From Neodontobutis hainanensis (Eukaryota; Chordata; Actinopteri; Gobiiformes; Odontobutidae), in contig JALDNG010000021.1 in the NCBI GenBank assembly GCA_024349245.1, positions 2,029,001 through 2,093,000 on the forward strand: a DNA stretch of 64,000 nucleotides, read 5' to 3'. The notes beneath the pieces are model-generated. The model searched no databases and was not told where the DNA came from. It worked only from the letters and a program-made list of their open reading frames with translations. The position numbers and the translations under genes were made by a program. Positions within the stretch are counted from its first letter, which is position 1, and the number at the start of each line of letters is the position of its first letter. This document shows positions 11,610 through 24,160 of the stretch, one piece after another.

Positions 11610-12499
11610 CACTGTAAGAAAAGAAAACTTCAGTTTTAATTAAAAATGTTATGTCCACTTGTTCCACGTAACTGCTTTAAGTAATCGCTAAACTACTTGA
11701 TTTCTTAATATGGACTTGAGGAAGTTGATTGGTTTAAAATGTAATAGTGTCCAATATAGATTACTCTACTTCATTATGTAATTTTTGAGTTGGTAATACT
11801 TGTAAATGAGTAAACTAAACCGGTTCAATACCTGTCTCTGTCGATGTCAGTCATGGTCTGACCATGTTCAGAGAAACAGCAGCAACCATCATCTTTTCTC
11901 CGGTTTCGCAAAAAGAGAAAAAAAAATCTTAAATTAATCAGGGCAATTGGAGGCACTTTAGAAAAAGTCTGGAAGTGTGTTACAGTGGTTGGTAGTTTGA
12001 TTCTTGCTCTTTACACAGTTCATACTGTCCTTGTGTCCTTGGGCAAGACACCTAATCCTCCTTGCCTCCTGTGGTGTTCCAGCTGTAAAACCGGTTAATT
12101 GAAGCTTAATGAAAGTCGCTTTGAATAAAAGCGTCTGATAAATGAATAAATGTAATATAAATGTAAAACCAAATTGACTGTATTTCTCAAACTTCTCATC
12201 TGACAAACTTCAAACCAAAATGTAAATGTCCTGAATGTTGCCTCAGGAGATGGGGATAAAATAAATGTAATTTAAATCAAAGCCCAAAGATAACTCTTAT
12301 GGGGCCCAAGTGGAAATGCTGGCTGGGAATTTACTCATCACAATAATGTGGGTTATAAATATGTAAAAAAGGAACACATAGCAAGCTTTTTTTGTTTTTG
12401 CCTAAAAGCTACACATAGTACCTTTTAGGCTTATTAGGCATATTAACTTGTTGTTACGTGGAACAAGTTGACATAATACATACGGTATCTTAGAGTGCA
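11610..12499. mobile_element. Inverted-repeat element, family A, with nested SINE
   Basis: The left end begins CACTGTAAGA and continues to 'TGTTATGTCCACTTGTTCC' near 11676. The reverse complement of the right end (12446-12499) begins GCACTCTAAGA and reads 'TATTATGTCAACTTGTTCC'. The two ends therefore form imperfect terminal inverted repeats of roughly 65 bp. The interior shares 'CTACTTGATTTCTTAATATG' with 22524-22990 and, inverted, with 38724-39177. No transposase is present, so it would have depended on an enzyme supplied elsewhere. A SINE (11978-12166) sits inside, which dates it as younger than this element. The superfamily is not assigned. Confidence 0.6.
11978..12166 (+). mobile_element. 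SINE with UnaL2-type tail, degenerate head
   Basis: The body matches the SINE at 751-963 (CCTTGGGCAAGACACCTAAT, CCTTGCCTCC). The B box is damaged (GTTTGATTCTT) and the A box is not recognisable. The tail stem (CGCTTT/AAAGCG, 12117-12133) is intact but the loop reads GAATA instead of GGATA. It ends in TGTAATATAAATGTAAA. It is nested in the family A element. Confidence 0.8.
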
Positions 12500-14120
12500 G
12501 GATGATGGTGCAAGGATTTTGTAAATGGTAAAAAAGCAGAAAAAGTTGCAAGATGGAATCTACAAATGAGACTGGCATCTAAGGCACTGAAGTGTTTATG
12601 TTTTTTACCACAAAATATAATTTTAATAAGCATTTAAAATCAATCTGTGGTAATATTTGAAATTCCAATAAAAATCCATGTTCAGAGAAAGCCTTGACAG
12701 CTTTTAATGAGGTCATGTCCTTGGACTTTTTCATTCAGTAGTTTCCACTGAAACCCCAGTGTTGTAGCACTTGAGCCCACTTTTGGATTTGTAAATCATG
12801 TGTTTGTCTCAGAATCTTTATCTACAGTCAAACTATGGATGTATTCTTGTGCTCAGACGGAAAACTTACCTTACATCTTTACCAACCACTACCAAGAGAC
12901 CGTTTCCTTAGATCTTTCTTTAACACACTGGTCTTAGCCCAGGTCTAAATAAAAAATGCTTTGATTTTATCTTAAAACATGGCCTATTTAATGCATTTAA
13001 AGTGTAAAACACAAGGACAATGTCTCCCATAATTTTCACAAAAACACTGATGTCTAACACTGCAAGTGTTAAAAAGTGCACTGTGTCACAGCTAAAGTTC
13101 TAAAATATTGTATGCATCCCATTGGTTTGAGCCGCAATGAATGTCGGGAGGTTAAATGGGAAATCTGAGGAATCACCACAATTCTTTTATCTCTGTTCAT
13201 CGAATCATGGCAGTCATGAGAAATGGAGGCAACCTAATAGGACAAAGACCCTTTCTCACAATAACTGACATTTAGCCCTGTTTGATTTACGTTTTGTGTT
13301 AAACTGAAGCAATTATCTTTGAAAAATGTAAATTTGTTTGAGTTTAAAGGGACAAATGTTGAGTATTACTTATAAAGTCTGTTTAAGAGAGAATTATAAG
13401 ACAGTATTAAGGGCCACTTCCAACGGTACACTGTTGTCGATCTGATTGCATGAGCCGTTTAAACTGAACTTCAACAAATGTATTAATTTCCACTGAGACC
13501 ATCCTGAACTCTTTATTTTGTCTGTGTATGTGTCACGCTGGATGTGTCTTCGTCACTGCTGTAGTGCAATCAGAGAAGAGTCCAGGCTCCCAGTGAACTC
13601 CCGCTGATCCGACCGATTTAGATTGGCCACCCTCGTCCCTCATCACCCAGGCCGAACAAATCAAGATAAAATCCGACTTCACATATAGAAGAAGAAATGT
13701 CCACAGCTTCTGTTTAACCTTTACAAGTCTGTCTCAATATTTCTCTGTTGACTTTAGTGATGACCTTTTACTTTTAATGCACATAAATTAAGCTTGTTGA
13801 TGAATTTGAAAAGACATGAAGAGATACAATCCTTAAGTCATTAAAATCTCATTTAGTGCATGTTCACAAAGGAAAAATATGTTTTATACATGCCTTTATG
13901 GTAATACAGGGACTAATTTACACTCGAAGCTGGGGAATAAGTGAAGAGCGATTGGTTTAACACAGATGGTGAAGCTGAATTAAAGAAAATCATTATCAAA
14001 TATACAAAACAGTGCTCCCAAAAGTATTCCTTCAAAGGTTAGCTATTAATCTCTGAAGATGGTTTCTTCTAGTTTGAAAAGCCAGGAGCAATTTGTCGAA
14101 GAAAATTACAATCTGTTGCG
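12500..14120. other. Anonymous sequence
   Basis: I see no supported gene or repeat family. Confidence 0.4.
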
Positions 14121-14191
14121 CCCATCTTCTTAAATTTGCCAGAGCACAGAAACAGACTGTTTCTGTGCTCTGGCAAATTTAAGAAGATGGG
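14121..14191. repeat. Perfect palindrome, 35-bp arms
   Basis: The left arm at 14121-14155 and the right arm at 14157-14191 are exact reverse complements with a single A between them. The flanks do not continue the symmetry. No transposon family or RNA gene is recognised in the arms. Confidence 0.95.
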
Positions 14192-17100
14192 TGTTGTTGT
14201 TTAAAGTTTTCACAAAATAACATTATATTCCACTATTGGCTCAAATTCAGTCATGCACAAAAAGAAACGCATGAATATTAAAGTAAATCTATGTTAAACT
14301 AAGAAGTGTTTGCTTTCTTGAGATTATGATCATAGTCACAATGAGTCGGACAAGTTTAGATTTATGCTCAGCTCAAACATTTGGTGATTTTAGAGCTATT
14401 TTATCACAAAGAAAAGCACTCATTTTCCAACAGCTCTGTATTGTTTTATCCGATTAACTTTACTAACTGCAAAAATGTGCACCTTTCACTGAAAATAGAA
14501 ACAAAATGTTAAAACATATGGAATAAAAGTATTAGCCCTTCTGTCACACTGGTCACACGCTGTGTTTCTAGTTTAGTTTACTTTGTTTGACCTTTAATGT
14601 TTGTGGTTGTTGCTTCCTGGTCTTAGTTTTTCATTTTTCCTCGAATCAGCACTCGACTTCAAAGGGTCGTGGGACGTTATCGAGGCTCATTCAGTCACTC
14701 ATTACTCAAGGTGTGCAGACTACAGTCTTCACAGAGCCACCTGCCTCTAGTTTGGGCTTTAACACTCTTTTCAATTTCAATTTTATAAAAAAAAAATCTC
14801 CCATGAGCTGATAAATGGGTACAAATACAGCATTTAAACAAATCTTATGCTTGGGGTCATGGAATAGAGGAAGTTGGTGGAAATATAATATTTATACTTT
14901 TTTCATAATTCAATTCAGAGCCGTCATACACTTTGTCTTACATATTATATAAATAGAATATATAGCTTTTTTGTGTGTCCAATAAGTGAGCCTCCAAGGC
15001 CCCCCAGATATTATTTTTCAATGGGAATCATAATTCTGCTTTAGCTGCTTCATGGAACTGTATGCAACAAACCCTGAGAGAAACACATGTGTGCAACAAT
15101 ATTAATCCTGTATTCCATGTATGTTTGTGTAGCCCTCCATAATCTTCATTAGCTCCTTTTCTCCCACTCACTCTGAGGATATTACTGAAGTATTCATTCT
15201 AATGCTGCTAATTGACACCAGGGAAGAGTGTATATGAACTTAATGAGATCATCACTGACTCACTGCAGCACTAAGACTTCACTTCAGGAAGTTTTTTTTT
15301 TTTTTTTCTGCTACCGCAATGCTGTACTCGAGCTACAACTAAAGATAAAGACTGCTTGACACTGTGCTTTGTCATAGATTGTACTCAAGTTCAACTCTCA
15401 TGGGCTATCCCAAAAGCAGTACCGCCAGTCGAGTGTTAAATTACATCTGCAACACTTTTTACTCACACCAAGTTATAACAATCCTGTGAGACTTTGTACC
15501 AATGCAGTGGCACTAAGAGAGCTGCAAACCCCGAGACAACGTTGCATTGCTTGAACTCTATGTTAAAAACAGAACGTATACATGGCACTGTCTTAATCCA
15601 AATAGATTTGACATAACAGCTCACTAAGACCAACAAAAGTATTGTTAGAACCAAATTAAATCCATTAAACAACTGTGACATTTTCATTGTAATTTTTATG
15701 CCCAAAATAAAATCTAGTAGTTGTTTTTATTCATTAACAGCTGGTTCCCACTAGAGAGTAAGAAAACAGTTTAATATCAGATTTTTTATATTAATTCCAT
15801 TGAAATTATACTTAAAAATTAAAGTATGCTCATTTATATTTATAGAATGATTTAATATATTTAAAATGATTGCTTCAAATAATCAATATCTATTTCAGAA
15901 GCCAAAGATAAGTCTAAACACTTTTCTATTGGCTTAACCATGAATACGTTTTATATTCATTTACCTTATTGAATAGAGTGTTGGCATTTGTAATTATGTT
16001 GACATTAGTGTAACCTAATCCTAATACCCACACAATATAAGAGTGTTATAATGATGAAATATTTCATCTTTTGACCTCTTTCTCATAAATAAATGAAATA
16101 CAATCAGTTATCGGTGTCTGGTCTTGTTACATTTTATTGTCACTAGTGCGCTCTGTTTAATGCTCCTTTCTGTGAGATTAGTGTTTGATTTTCTATCACC
16201 ATTACCCTGTGTCATCCAACCATTTATACTCCACTTAGACCCCCCAAAGCACCAGAGCACAACAAACTAGTGGCACTAGGTATAAGTGATAGTGGTTTTA
16301 ACACGAAAGGCATTGTGCTCACACTGGGTTTATTTGAGCTCCACAGATTATTAGACTAAACGTAGACTCCACACTTTGGTTGGTTGGTGCTGATGTGCTC
16401 ATTGTTCAGTCTTTGTTGGGATTTTGCTTTGCATGAGTTAAGTGTAATGTTAGGGTCTTGTTTTTACTCATGTTAACTGTTGCTGTGATTGGTTGTTTAG
16501 TGCTGACTTTTACATGAAGGTGCTCTCAGCTCCACAGAGAAACCTTGGGTTAACTCACTCAGTTGTTACTTTGTGATAGCCCTCCATACCAGAAGTGGAA
16601 GGTTTTGTCTAACCAGGTTGGACAGATATCCAGGGTAGGTTAGCTTCCTGGAACAGGGCCGTAGAGTGACATTTGTACACACCGCTACAAGACAAAAGAA
16701 ATGAAGCTGAAAAAAGACAAGGTCAAATCAAATCCAAAAGCCCTTGTGGTCCATTAATGCTCTATTGTGTTGTTTAGGACACACACTATTCCTGTTTTTG
16801 TTCATATTTTGCTACATGCACATCTCAGGATTTGTGAGTTATTACCTGTAATGCCAAACTTACCTACTAATCTTAGTAACATTTGCACTTGCTTTAACAA
16901 ACTCAGGTGGCTGCAGGTGAACAAGGCCATATTTCAGTTGTATTACAATAGCTACATTCTTCAGTATTCTGGCAAGGTTAGGTAAATAAATGTCACCTTA
17001 ATAAGAGCATCAGAGTGAGCGATCCTTTTGGAACAATATTTGAAATACATTTAAAAAAGGGACAGCTTGTCTCATCTGACTCCACCCACATCCTTCATGA

Positions 17101-19073
17101 TCAGCTGCTACCCTCTGAAGAAGATTTGGTTCTTTTGTCTCTAAAAAACAAACCAGCATTGTCCTCATTTGTGCCAGCATCCATTACACTCTTAAATAAG
17201 CATTAATACATAATCAAATATTTAACTCTCTATTTAACACTGCTAACCCTATGCATTTTTAAAGTGTTAAATTCTTATTTAATGATGTAGCTATGCTTGC
17301 CTTAATCTTTTTATACCTACTGAAATACTGTTATATAAATAAGTTATATTTATTGTGGATTATCTCCATTGCTGTATATGTGTGTATGAATTCTTCTGAC
17401 CACAAATGACTCTCTTTCTGTGGAGTGTCTAGGGATGGAGGGATACACTTTAGAGCATACTTCACCTTTTTCTCACTGAATTGGTAGAGTGAGATAAGAC
17501 ATCAATGACAGTGGCATGTGCTTAATGCAACACTTGACTATTAGGGAGATATAGTTTATGCTACTGTGTTAATGACTTGTTTAACTCAGATGTGTCAGGT
17601 GTCGCAGTCTCTGATCTGACATAGAGAGGCCAAAGAAAAAAAATATCCATATATTCAGGGGTTTAATAGTGCTTCCATGCTTGTATACTGCGACAAGAAC
17701 AACACCTAACTGAAGTATAAGTGTAGCTCGAAGAGTGTCGAGGGGTAATTTGAGCTTTTACCACTAATATTATGGAGCAAGCCTGCTGTCTCTTTGATCA
17801 ACAGCCTCCATTAGTGAGCTTAATTCAAGGCCTGTGTTTTTTACCTACTGCTAAACTGTTGCTCTTTTTCAGTGGTTCCTAAAGAAATTTGCATCTGAAA
17901 TGTAATCTGCCAACAGCTCCACTGACAAGAAATAACTCAGGGTCATGGGAAAAGGCATAGAAGATGATAATATGTCTTAATCGTACAATCACACTGCTAT
18001 TTCTTTTTTAGTTTGTAAATCTGAGAAGTCTAAACTTAAATCATGGAAATTTTGAATAAAAACGAAACACATCTGTAAATCTGCCAAAAAACAACAACTC
18101 ACATAAGGTTCTTAATGAGAGTCATCAAATCTACAGGGAAACTATTCTTAGACGTGAAATTTAAAGGGACTTGTATTATTTAAGGATCCTTCACTTTGCA
18201 GCAGAGTCTTATAATCTGGTAATGAAATGTTATTACCAGGAAATCTGATAATAATAATATCTTTTGTGGAACAAGTGCTTACTGACATTTTACCACCACT
18301 AAAGCTATTAACAGGATTGTTTAACTTAAAACAGGTGTATCTGACAGCACCCATTGTCACATCATATTGCTTTCCAGGTTTTGCCATTGACTGTCCAAGT
18401 AATTAAATATCTCGTTAAAAAACCCATGTATACCTGTGGAAGCAGCTAAATAAACTGACCTTTTCTTTATTGGAAAACCAATTGCTGTGGAAACATATTG
18501 ATTGAAAGCAGATTAGAAATTGACACGTTTGACAAAAGCAGTAAAAGTAATATCTCCCAACAGAGATTCACATTTTTAATTTGGCAAAGATTTTAAGATG
18601 GATTCTCTTCATAACGCAATCACATTTTTTGGGACCGGCAAAACAAAAGTTCTCTGAGCTAAAATATTGCTAATGCTAACTGAAAACTAAATGATGTAAT
18701 TAATGAGGGAAACAACAAAAATAACAAACATCCACTATATAATATTTGCTGCTTTACGCTGCCATTACATACAAACATTCATGGTTCATTGATGGATCCT
18801 TTGTATTTTGTAGTTTTAAATAACACAGATTATCATCAAATGTATTACTTGTATGTTACTAATGCTAGGATTCATCTTCTAACACTCACAGTGACTATGA
18901 CAACAAAGTTTAATCCTGTCAGAGACCCCTACCAGGCTAAAGCAAAAGCAAACAACGTGGTGCTTACAGTGAATGTACTTCTGTGTATTCTCTTAAGTCA
19001 GTACTATTTACTGACACAAACTCCTTTTGTATTCTTCAATTAATTTGTCCTTCAGCCTTAATATGTTCCAACA
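14192..19073. other. Long anonymous stretch
   Basis: Nearly 5 kb without a recognisable gene or repeat, apart from a T-run at about 15292-15307. All open frames are short. Possible conserved non-coding patches are discussed among the findings. Confidence 0.4.
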
Positions 19074-19964
19074 TACAGTTGTGCTCAAACATTACATACC
19101 CTGGCAGAATTGTTGATTTATTTATTTTTTTGGCCATTTTTCAGAGAATATAATAAACTTTTTTGTCGTCCAAGTACATCCCAAATACGTCCCATGCACA
19201 GCTTCAGGGCTGAGTGCAAATGTTCCTCCAGTATTTTCTGATAACATGCTGCATTCATCTTTTCCTGTTCTTTTGTAGCTCACACATCCCCAAACCACCA
19301 GATCCACCTCCATGTTTCGCAGTAGGACTGTGTACCTTTCCTCATCGGCCTTGTTGACTCTTCTCCAAATGGAACGTTTATGGTTTAATTCACCTGATTG
19401 TGGTCTCATCTCTCCAAATGACTTTGTTCTGGACGTTTTGAGGCTTGTCTCTGTGCTGTTTGGTGTATTGTAAGCGAGATGATTTGCATTTGTGTAGTAA
19501 TGGCTTTCTCGACCATCCAGCCCATTGCTCTTCAAGTGCCTTCTTATTGTGCGTCTACTGCCACACCACTTTATTTCAGAGAGTCCTGTATTTTAGCTGT
19601 TATTTGTGGGTTTTTCTTTAGTTCCCGAACAGTTTTGGCTGCAGTTTATTTTGAACATTTAAAACAATTAAAATAGACATTTATATGAAATGATATACAA
19701 AACAATCTCACTATTTTATGTGTGTCACATGTGCATGTTATCAGGCCAAAATCACCAGTGTGTGTAAACTTTTGATCAGGGTACTTTGGGTAGTTTCTGT
19801 TGTCATTATGATTTAAAAAGAGCAAACACAATTGTTTGACAATAAATGACTTCACCCAACCACTGAGTGAAAGAAATGTTTTGTGTAATTATTTATATTC
19901 TCTGAAAAATGGCAAAACAATCACAAAATCTGCCAGGATATGTAAACTCATGAGAACGATTGTA
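19074..19964 (-). mobile_element. Tc1-like (Passport-type) transposon, deletion derivative
   Basis: It is flanked by the TA duplication expected of Tc1/mariner elements (19074-19075 and 19963-19964). The left end reads CAGTTGTGCTC followed by a TTACATACCCTGGCAGAATT-like block. The right end is its imperfect inverse (TGCCAGGATATGTAAACTCA, then TGAGAACGATTG). Both ends also contain TTTTCAGAGAATAT or its inverse, so the inverted repeats extend well inside. The layout and ends match, from memory, the Passport/PPTN type of fish Tc1 elements. The copy is about 0.89 kb against about 1.6 kb for a complete element, so it has lost large parts and cannot move by itself. Confidence 0.88.
19170..19640 (-). 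pseudogene. Broken Tc1-like transposase
   Basis: Minus-strand remains of a DDE transposase. The readable frame at 19122-19535 contains KSFGEMRPQSGELNHKRSIW, RRVNKADEERYTV, VVWGCVSYKRTG and ECSMLSENTGG. These follow the order of the middle of Tc1-type transposases, from the end of the DNA-binding region into the first catalytic region. The helix-turn-helix start of the protein is missing upstream of 19640. The later catalytic acidic residues are deleted, so that the coding part runs straight into the terminal inverted repeat. Upstream, near 19600, the frame is shifted and has a stop. It is non-functional. Confidence 0.8.
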
Positions 19965-22523
19965 TATGACTCTGTTGGTTTCCAAAGTATTGATGTTTAT
20001 TTGATGGATTGAGAGGAACTGATGGCCAAGGCTGTGGGTTGGCCATTAAACCCACATCCTTCACGGTCCTAGTCACTATTGTCTTACACAGATTGTTTTG
20101 TTCAATGCTCAATAACATACATTTATTCATTAAAATTCTTGTTGTAAGGCTTTACTTGAATTGAGTACTCTTCCTTCCCTGTTAACCTGGAGTCATTTGT
20201 CTTTTAAGAGGCTTCACGTCATATTAGAAATCATTTTTAATTGTGACTGTATGACACTAAATAAATATAAATTTGATTGCTTTGTCATAACTCATTTTAA
20301 TTTTACATACTGCATGTCATCCTGTGCCGACAAGTCAACCCTTTTATTCTCCTTTATGTGCTAAAGGAACATAAAAGTGTCCTGTTTTAGTCAGCTGGTC
20401 CATTAATGATCAAAATTCATCTAAAAAAATCATTAAGCTGCAAAAAGGTGAGCCACAGTCTGCCTGTTTTTTTTCTGTTGCATAAATGTTTTTTAAACTA
20501 AATTTACTATTGTCCACTCTGACTTATTGTGCACACATCAGAATAATGATTTTTTTTTTTTTAGTACAACCCAAACTAAAAAGCATGTTGCTAATTTGCA
20601 TGAATAAAAACAACAGCAGTTTTAAATGCAGCCATTTAGTGTTTTTGTGCATATACTACAATGCATACTTTTAATATGTCATTAATTATCTATAATCTTG
20701 TCCTATTTGTGCTCAAGCTTGGTTAGATTTAATTTCCTACACACTGTATCCATAAAACAAAGTTATAAGCAGTCTTCAAATCTTTCACCTGGATTGATTT
20801 TCATCTGATGGATGGAGACGCTGCGGTGGTCCCAGACTAGAGGTTGCTCATTAAATCAAATCTCAGGGTCATGCATTGCCTTTAAACAAATCAGTCATTT
20901 TGTCATTTGTTCAAAGGCTGTTGATCGCCTCTTTAACCTCTAAGAACAACAAATCTTCTGCTCCACTGACAGAGAGGCCGAAATTTGAAAGATTGTATGA
21001 CAAGTGGAGCAGTCTTATTGACCCTGTGGGCCTTTGGGTGATCAGCAATTGTCAACGAGACCTGACCAAATACAGTCGTTTTCACCCCGTCCCACAGGAG
21101 GACCAGTTGTGGCGGTCGCTTAGTGGTGTGACCTGCAGTGGACCATCATGTAGCATATAACAAGACTTGAGACTTTAAGTCCTCATTTAAGCTTTAATAG
21201 ATAAAAACAGTCAGGCTGTGATGAGAAGCTTTGGTTAATCCAATTCTCTCAAAGAAGGAGGTCTCAGTTAGGATTGTTTTTTTATGTATCAAAAAAAGTA
21301 CTGATAATTACGGAAGAATATTGTAAATTTATTGGCGATATGTTTGTGTGATCAGATTGGTCTGCTGAGGGAAGGTCTGTATATGTATTTTACAGTGGCA
21401 ATTTTCTTCAGTTTTAGTCTTTCACCCTCACTCTTTTTTTAGACTTTCCCGTTTGGTCCAAAGCAAAATGTTTAAGAAAAAAATTATAATAATTCCTTTA
21501 ACACAAAAATGAAAAACAGAAAGTAAAGAACTCTTAAGATATTTTACATAAATAGTTATTTAAACTCCAAGTGATGCATAATAACAGATTTAGTTTAAAT
21601 AATAAACAAAACTCTAACTTAATGAATAAAAAAAACTGTGTTCACCCTTTTTATTTTCAAAAATTAGAATTTTCCTTTATTTTAAAACAACAATTTATTA
21701 TCTGTATAAACAATTATAATTTACAAATGTACTACAATAGCCTCAGCTATCAAGCCATACAGTATATAGGCCTCCCATTGATCCATTCACAATTCTCTGC
21801 ATCATTATTACACTTAACATTGTAGTTTCTGCTCCTTTTCTGAGCTTTGTTAGCGTTTTCTGTTAAGTCTCTCTGTTTTGTTTTTACTGCGATGGCGCTG
21901 TTGTGAAGATTCAGACTTTTGTTTCCAGCTTGGCTCGGCTTGACTATTGCTGTATATAACATCCATCCCCTGAAACCAGAGGGTTTGTTTACTTTAGTGG
22001 TCTGCACTTTTTTTATATCACTTTTTGTAGAAAGTTTTTTTCCCCAAGCTCTGTTTTGTTTTTAAGTGTTATTTGTCAAGTCACACTGCACCATTTCAAA
22101 GCCCCCTGGGATTCTCCACAGACAAAAGTTCGCAGGAATTTTCACTTGGCAAAGGAACAAGAGACAATCTTTTTGAGTTTTCTAGCTGGTGAGTAAGTTT
22201 GAGCTCCACTGCAGACTGGGGCGGAGGTAAACTATGTGTTTTCTCCTCTTTAGTGCGCTTAAGAGGGCACAAAACATAAAAAAAAGCTATGCAGCTCAAT
22301 TTGGCAGAAGAGGTGCATTTTCCTTTAGAGCCCCTTGTGCCACTGTGACAACGGTAAATGTGTTGTGGCAAATGGCATACTCTAACTTTAAAGTCCTGAA
22401 CAAAAACTGTTTAGAGTTTAGAATAATTGTGTTAACCACATTTGAAGCCGGATTGAAATGTGGAACCTCAAAGTCATTTTGAAAGTTTTAAGTTAATTAA
22501 AGTAGTCCACAATCTTCACTACA
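19965..22523. other. Anonymous sequence
   Basis: I see no supported gene or repeat. A 94-residue frame at 20876-21160 shows no domain. Confidence 0.4.
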
Positions 22524-22990
22524 CTAAAAAAATAAAATCAGTTTGAATTAAAAATGTTCTGTTTACTAAGCTACTCGATTTCTTAATATGGGCTTAAAGA
22601 AAATTTACTGATTTATATGTAATGAGTGAGTGTTGAGAGTTGTTGTTTTTAATTTAGTTCCTTTCATTGCCCAGATTTATTTAAGATTTTTGTTCTACCA
22701 AACCTGCGTAAAGATAATGGTTGCTGCTTTTCCTCTGAGTCATGCTCAGACCAGCACCGACGTTGACAGAGACAAGTTAAAGACAGGGACTGAACAGGTT
22801 TAGTTGGGAGTCTATTTAGTCTAATGCCGATTGTTTTTGCACAGATGTTGGCTTTAAACGCTTGCTAATTCAATAAAAACATCCATAGAGACTGGGACAG
22901 TGTCTCAAGAGTCGACTCTGTCTGAGTCTCAAGTAAAAATGACTGAAATATGGAGCACATCTCTGTCTGGTCTCTGTGACTTTTGTGCAT
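22524..22990. repeat. Dispersed repeat family A, copy 3
   Basis: It starts with the family end (CACTACACTAAAAAAATAAA, then GAATTAAAAATGTTCTGTTT) and the CTACTCGATTTCTTAATATG block. It then carries, inverted relative to 11800-11880, a block with 'GGTTGCTGCTTTTCCTCTGA' and GACGTTGACAGAGACAAG. It ends with the inverse of the 4740-4860 core (CTCTGTCTGGTCTCTGTGAC). It therefore links the blocks seen separately in the other copies and shows they are one family. The right end is not clear. Confidence 0.55.
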
Positions 22991-23879
22991 ATATTTAGGC
23001 AGTTTTAATGTTCAAACTTGGGTGATTAGTAAAAGATTTAAGACCCCTGAGGTATCCAACCTTTGTGAACTGACATCTTTATTCAGGGTTATGCTTTCTC
23101 AGATGTTAAATTCATATAGATATGAATAATAATGTGAATAGTTTTATTTTGTTGTGAGCACAAATGTCAAGAAAAGTCACATTTCTCTCAACTTTCTTGT
23201 AAATAAAAAAAAAGGTGTCATTTCTTTTGTGACGGTATTCGTCTGTCAATCATCGTGGGCCATTAAACACTCAACGCTCCACCGACTGATTCCGAAAAAG
23301 AAACACTGCGAGCTGACAGATGTGATTACGCCTTCGCTCAGCCACAGATCACAGGTGTAGTGTAGGTGTCACGGCTGGAGTTCAAACCATTCCAGTAATA
23401 GACGTATTAAAAGAAAACACACCTGTGTTACAGAGTGTAGCTCTGTTTGGGTTATGTAATGAATCCATTATAGAGTAAGTCTTCAATCATAAAGACTCAC
23501 TCACAATCTTTTCTGTTTATGCTGAACAGAAAAGAAAAAAGTGTCCAAACAAAGTTCTAAAAGACGCACCACCTTTCTCATGATGTAATTATTTGTAACT
23601 AGTTAATTGCTCCTAGCCCTTTGTCCCTCTCTGTCCTTCTCCATCTTCGCCTGGCACAGCCTGACGTGAGCTCTCTGTAGCTTCTTTAAACAGGAACAAG
23701 TCTGGCAAAGCTCCGTAAGCCACTCAGATATGTTCTGTACCGACAAATCACAGTCGAATGCCGCTGGAGTGTTGGACAAGGCCTTTGTTCAAAAGAGTCA
23801 AGATGGCGCATGGGACTGACGAGAGTTTGTTATCCTCTGCTTTTTAATCAATTTTAAATAATCCTCAGGTTTCTACTGG
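22991..23879. other. Anonymous sequence
   Basis: No supported feature. Confidence 0.4.
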
Positions 23880-24160
23880 ACGCTGTCAACATAAATGTTT
23901 TTTATGAATATGTTTTTGTATTTATATGTATTTTTTCAACTGTCCTGGACACATTCTTGCACGGCCTGTCCGTCCTGGGAGTGGATCCCTCCTTCTGTGG
24001 TTCTCCCTGAGGTTCCTCTTTTTTCCCGCCTTTTTTCCTCACCCTGATGGAGGGTCTAAGGACAGGGGATGTTGTCTAATGCAGTCTGTCAAGCCCTTTG
24101 AGGCGGCTGTTGTTGTGATATTGGGCTATACAAAAATAAATGTCTTGTCTTGTCTTGTAC
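23880..24160 (+). mobile_element. Retroelement 3' region, family D, copy 2
   Basis: It starts with GGACGCTGTCAACATAAATG and passes through GGGAGTGGATCCCTCCTTCT and GATGGAGGGTCTAAGGACAG. It closes with 'TATACAAAAATAAATG' followed by a short (TCTTG)n-like end (TCTTGTCTTGTCTTG). It matches the minus-strand copy at 9376-9690 along its whole length, including the 5' part, suggesting that both are near-complete copies of a short unit or are truncated at a similar point. No coding region is visible. Confidence 0.7.
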
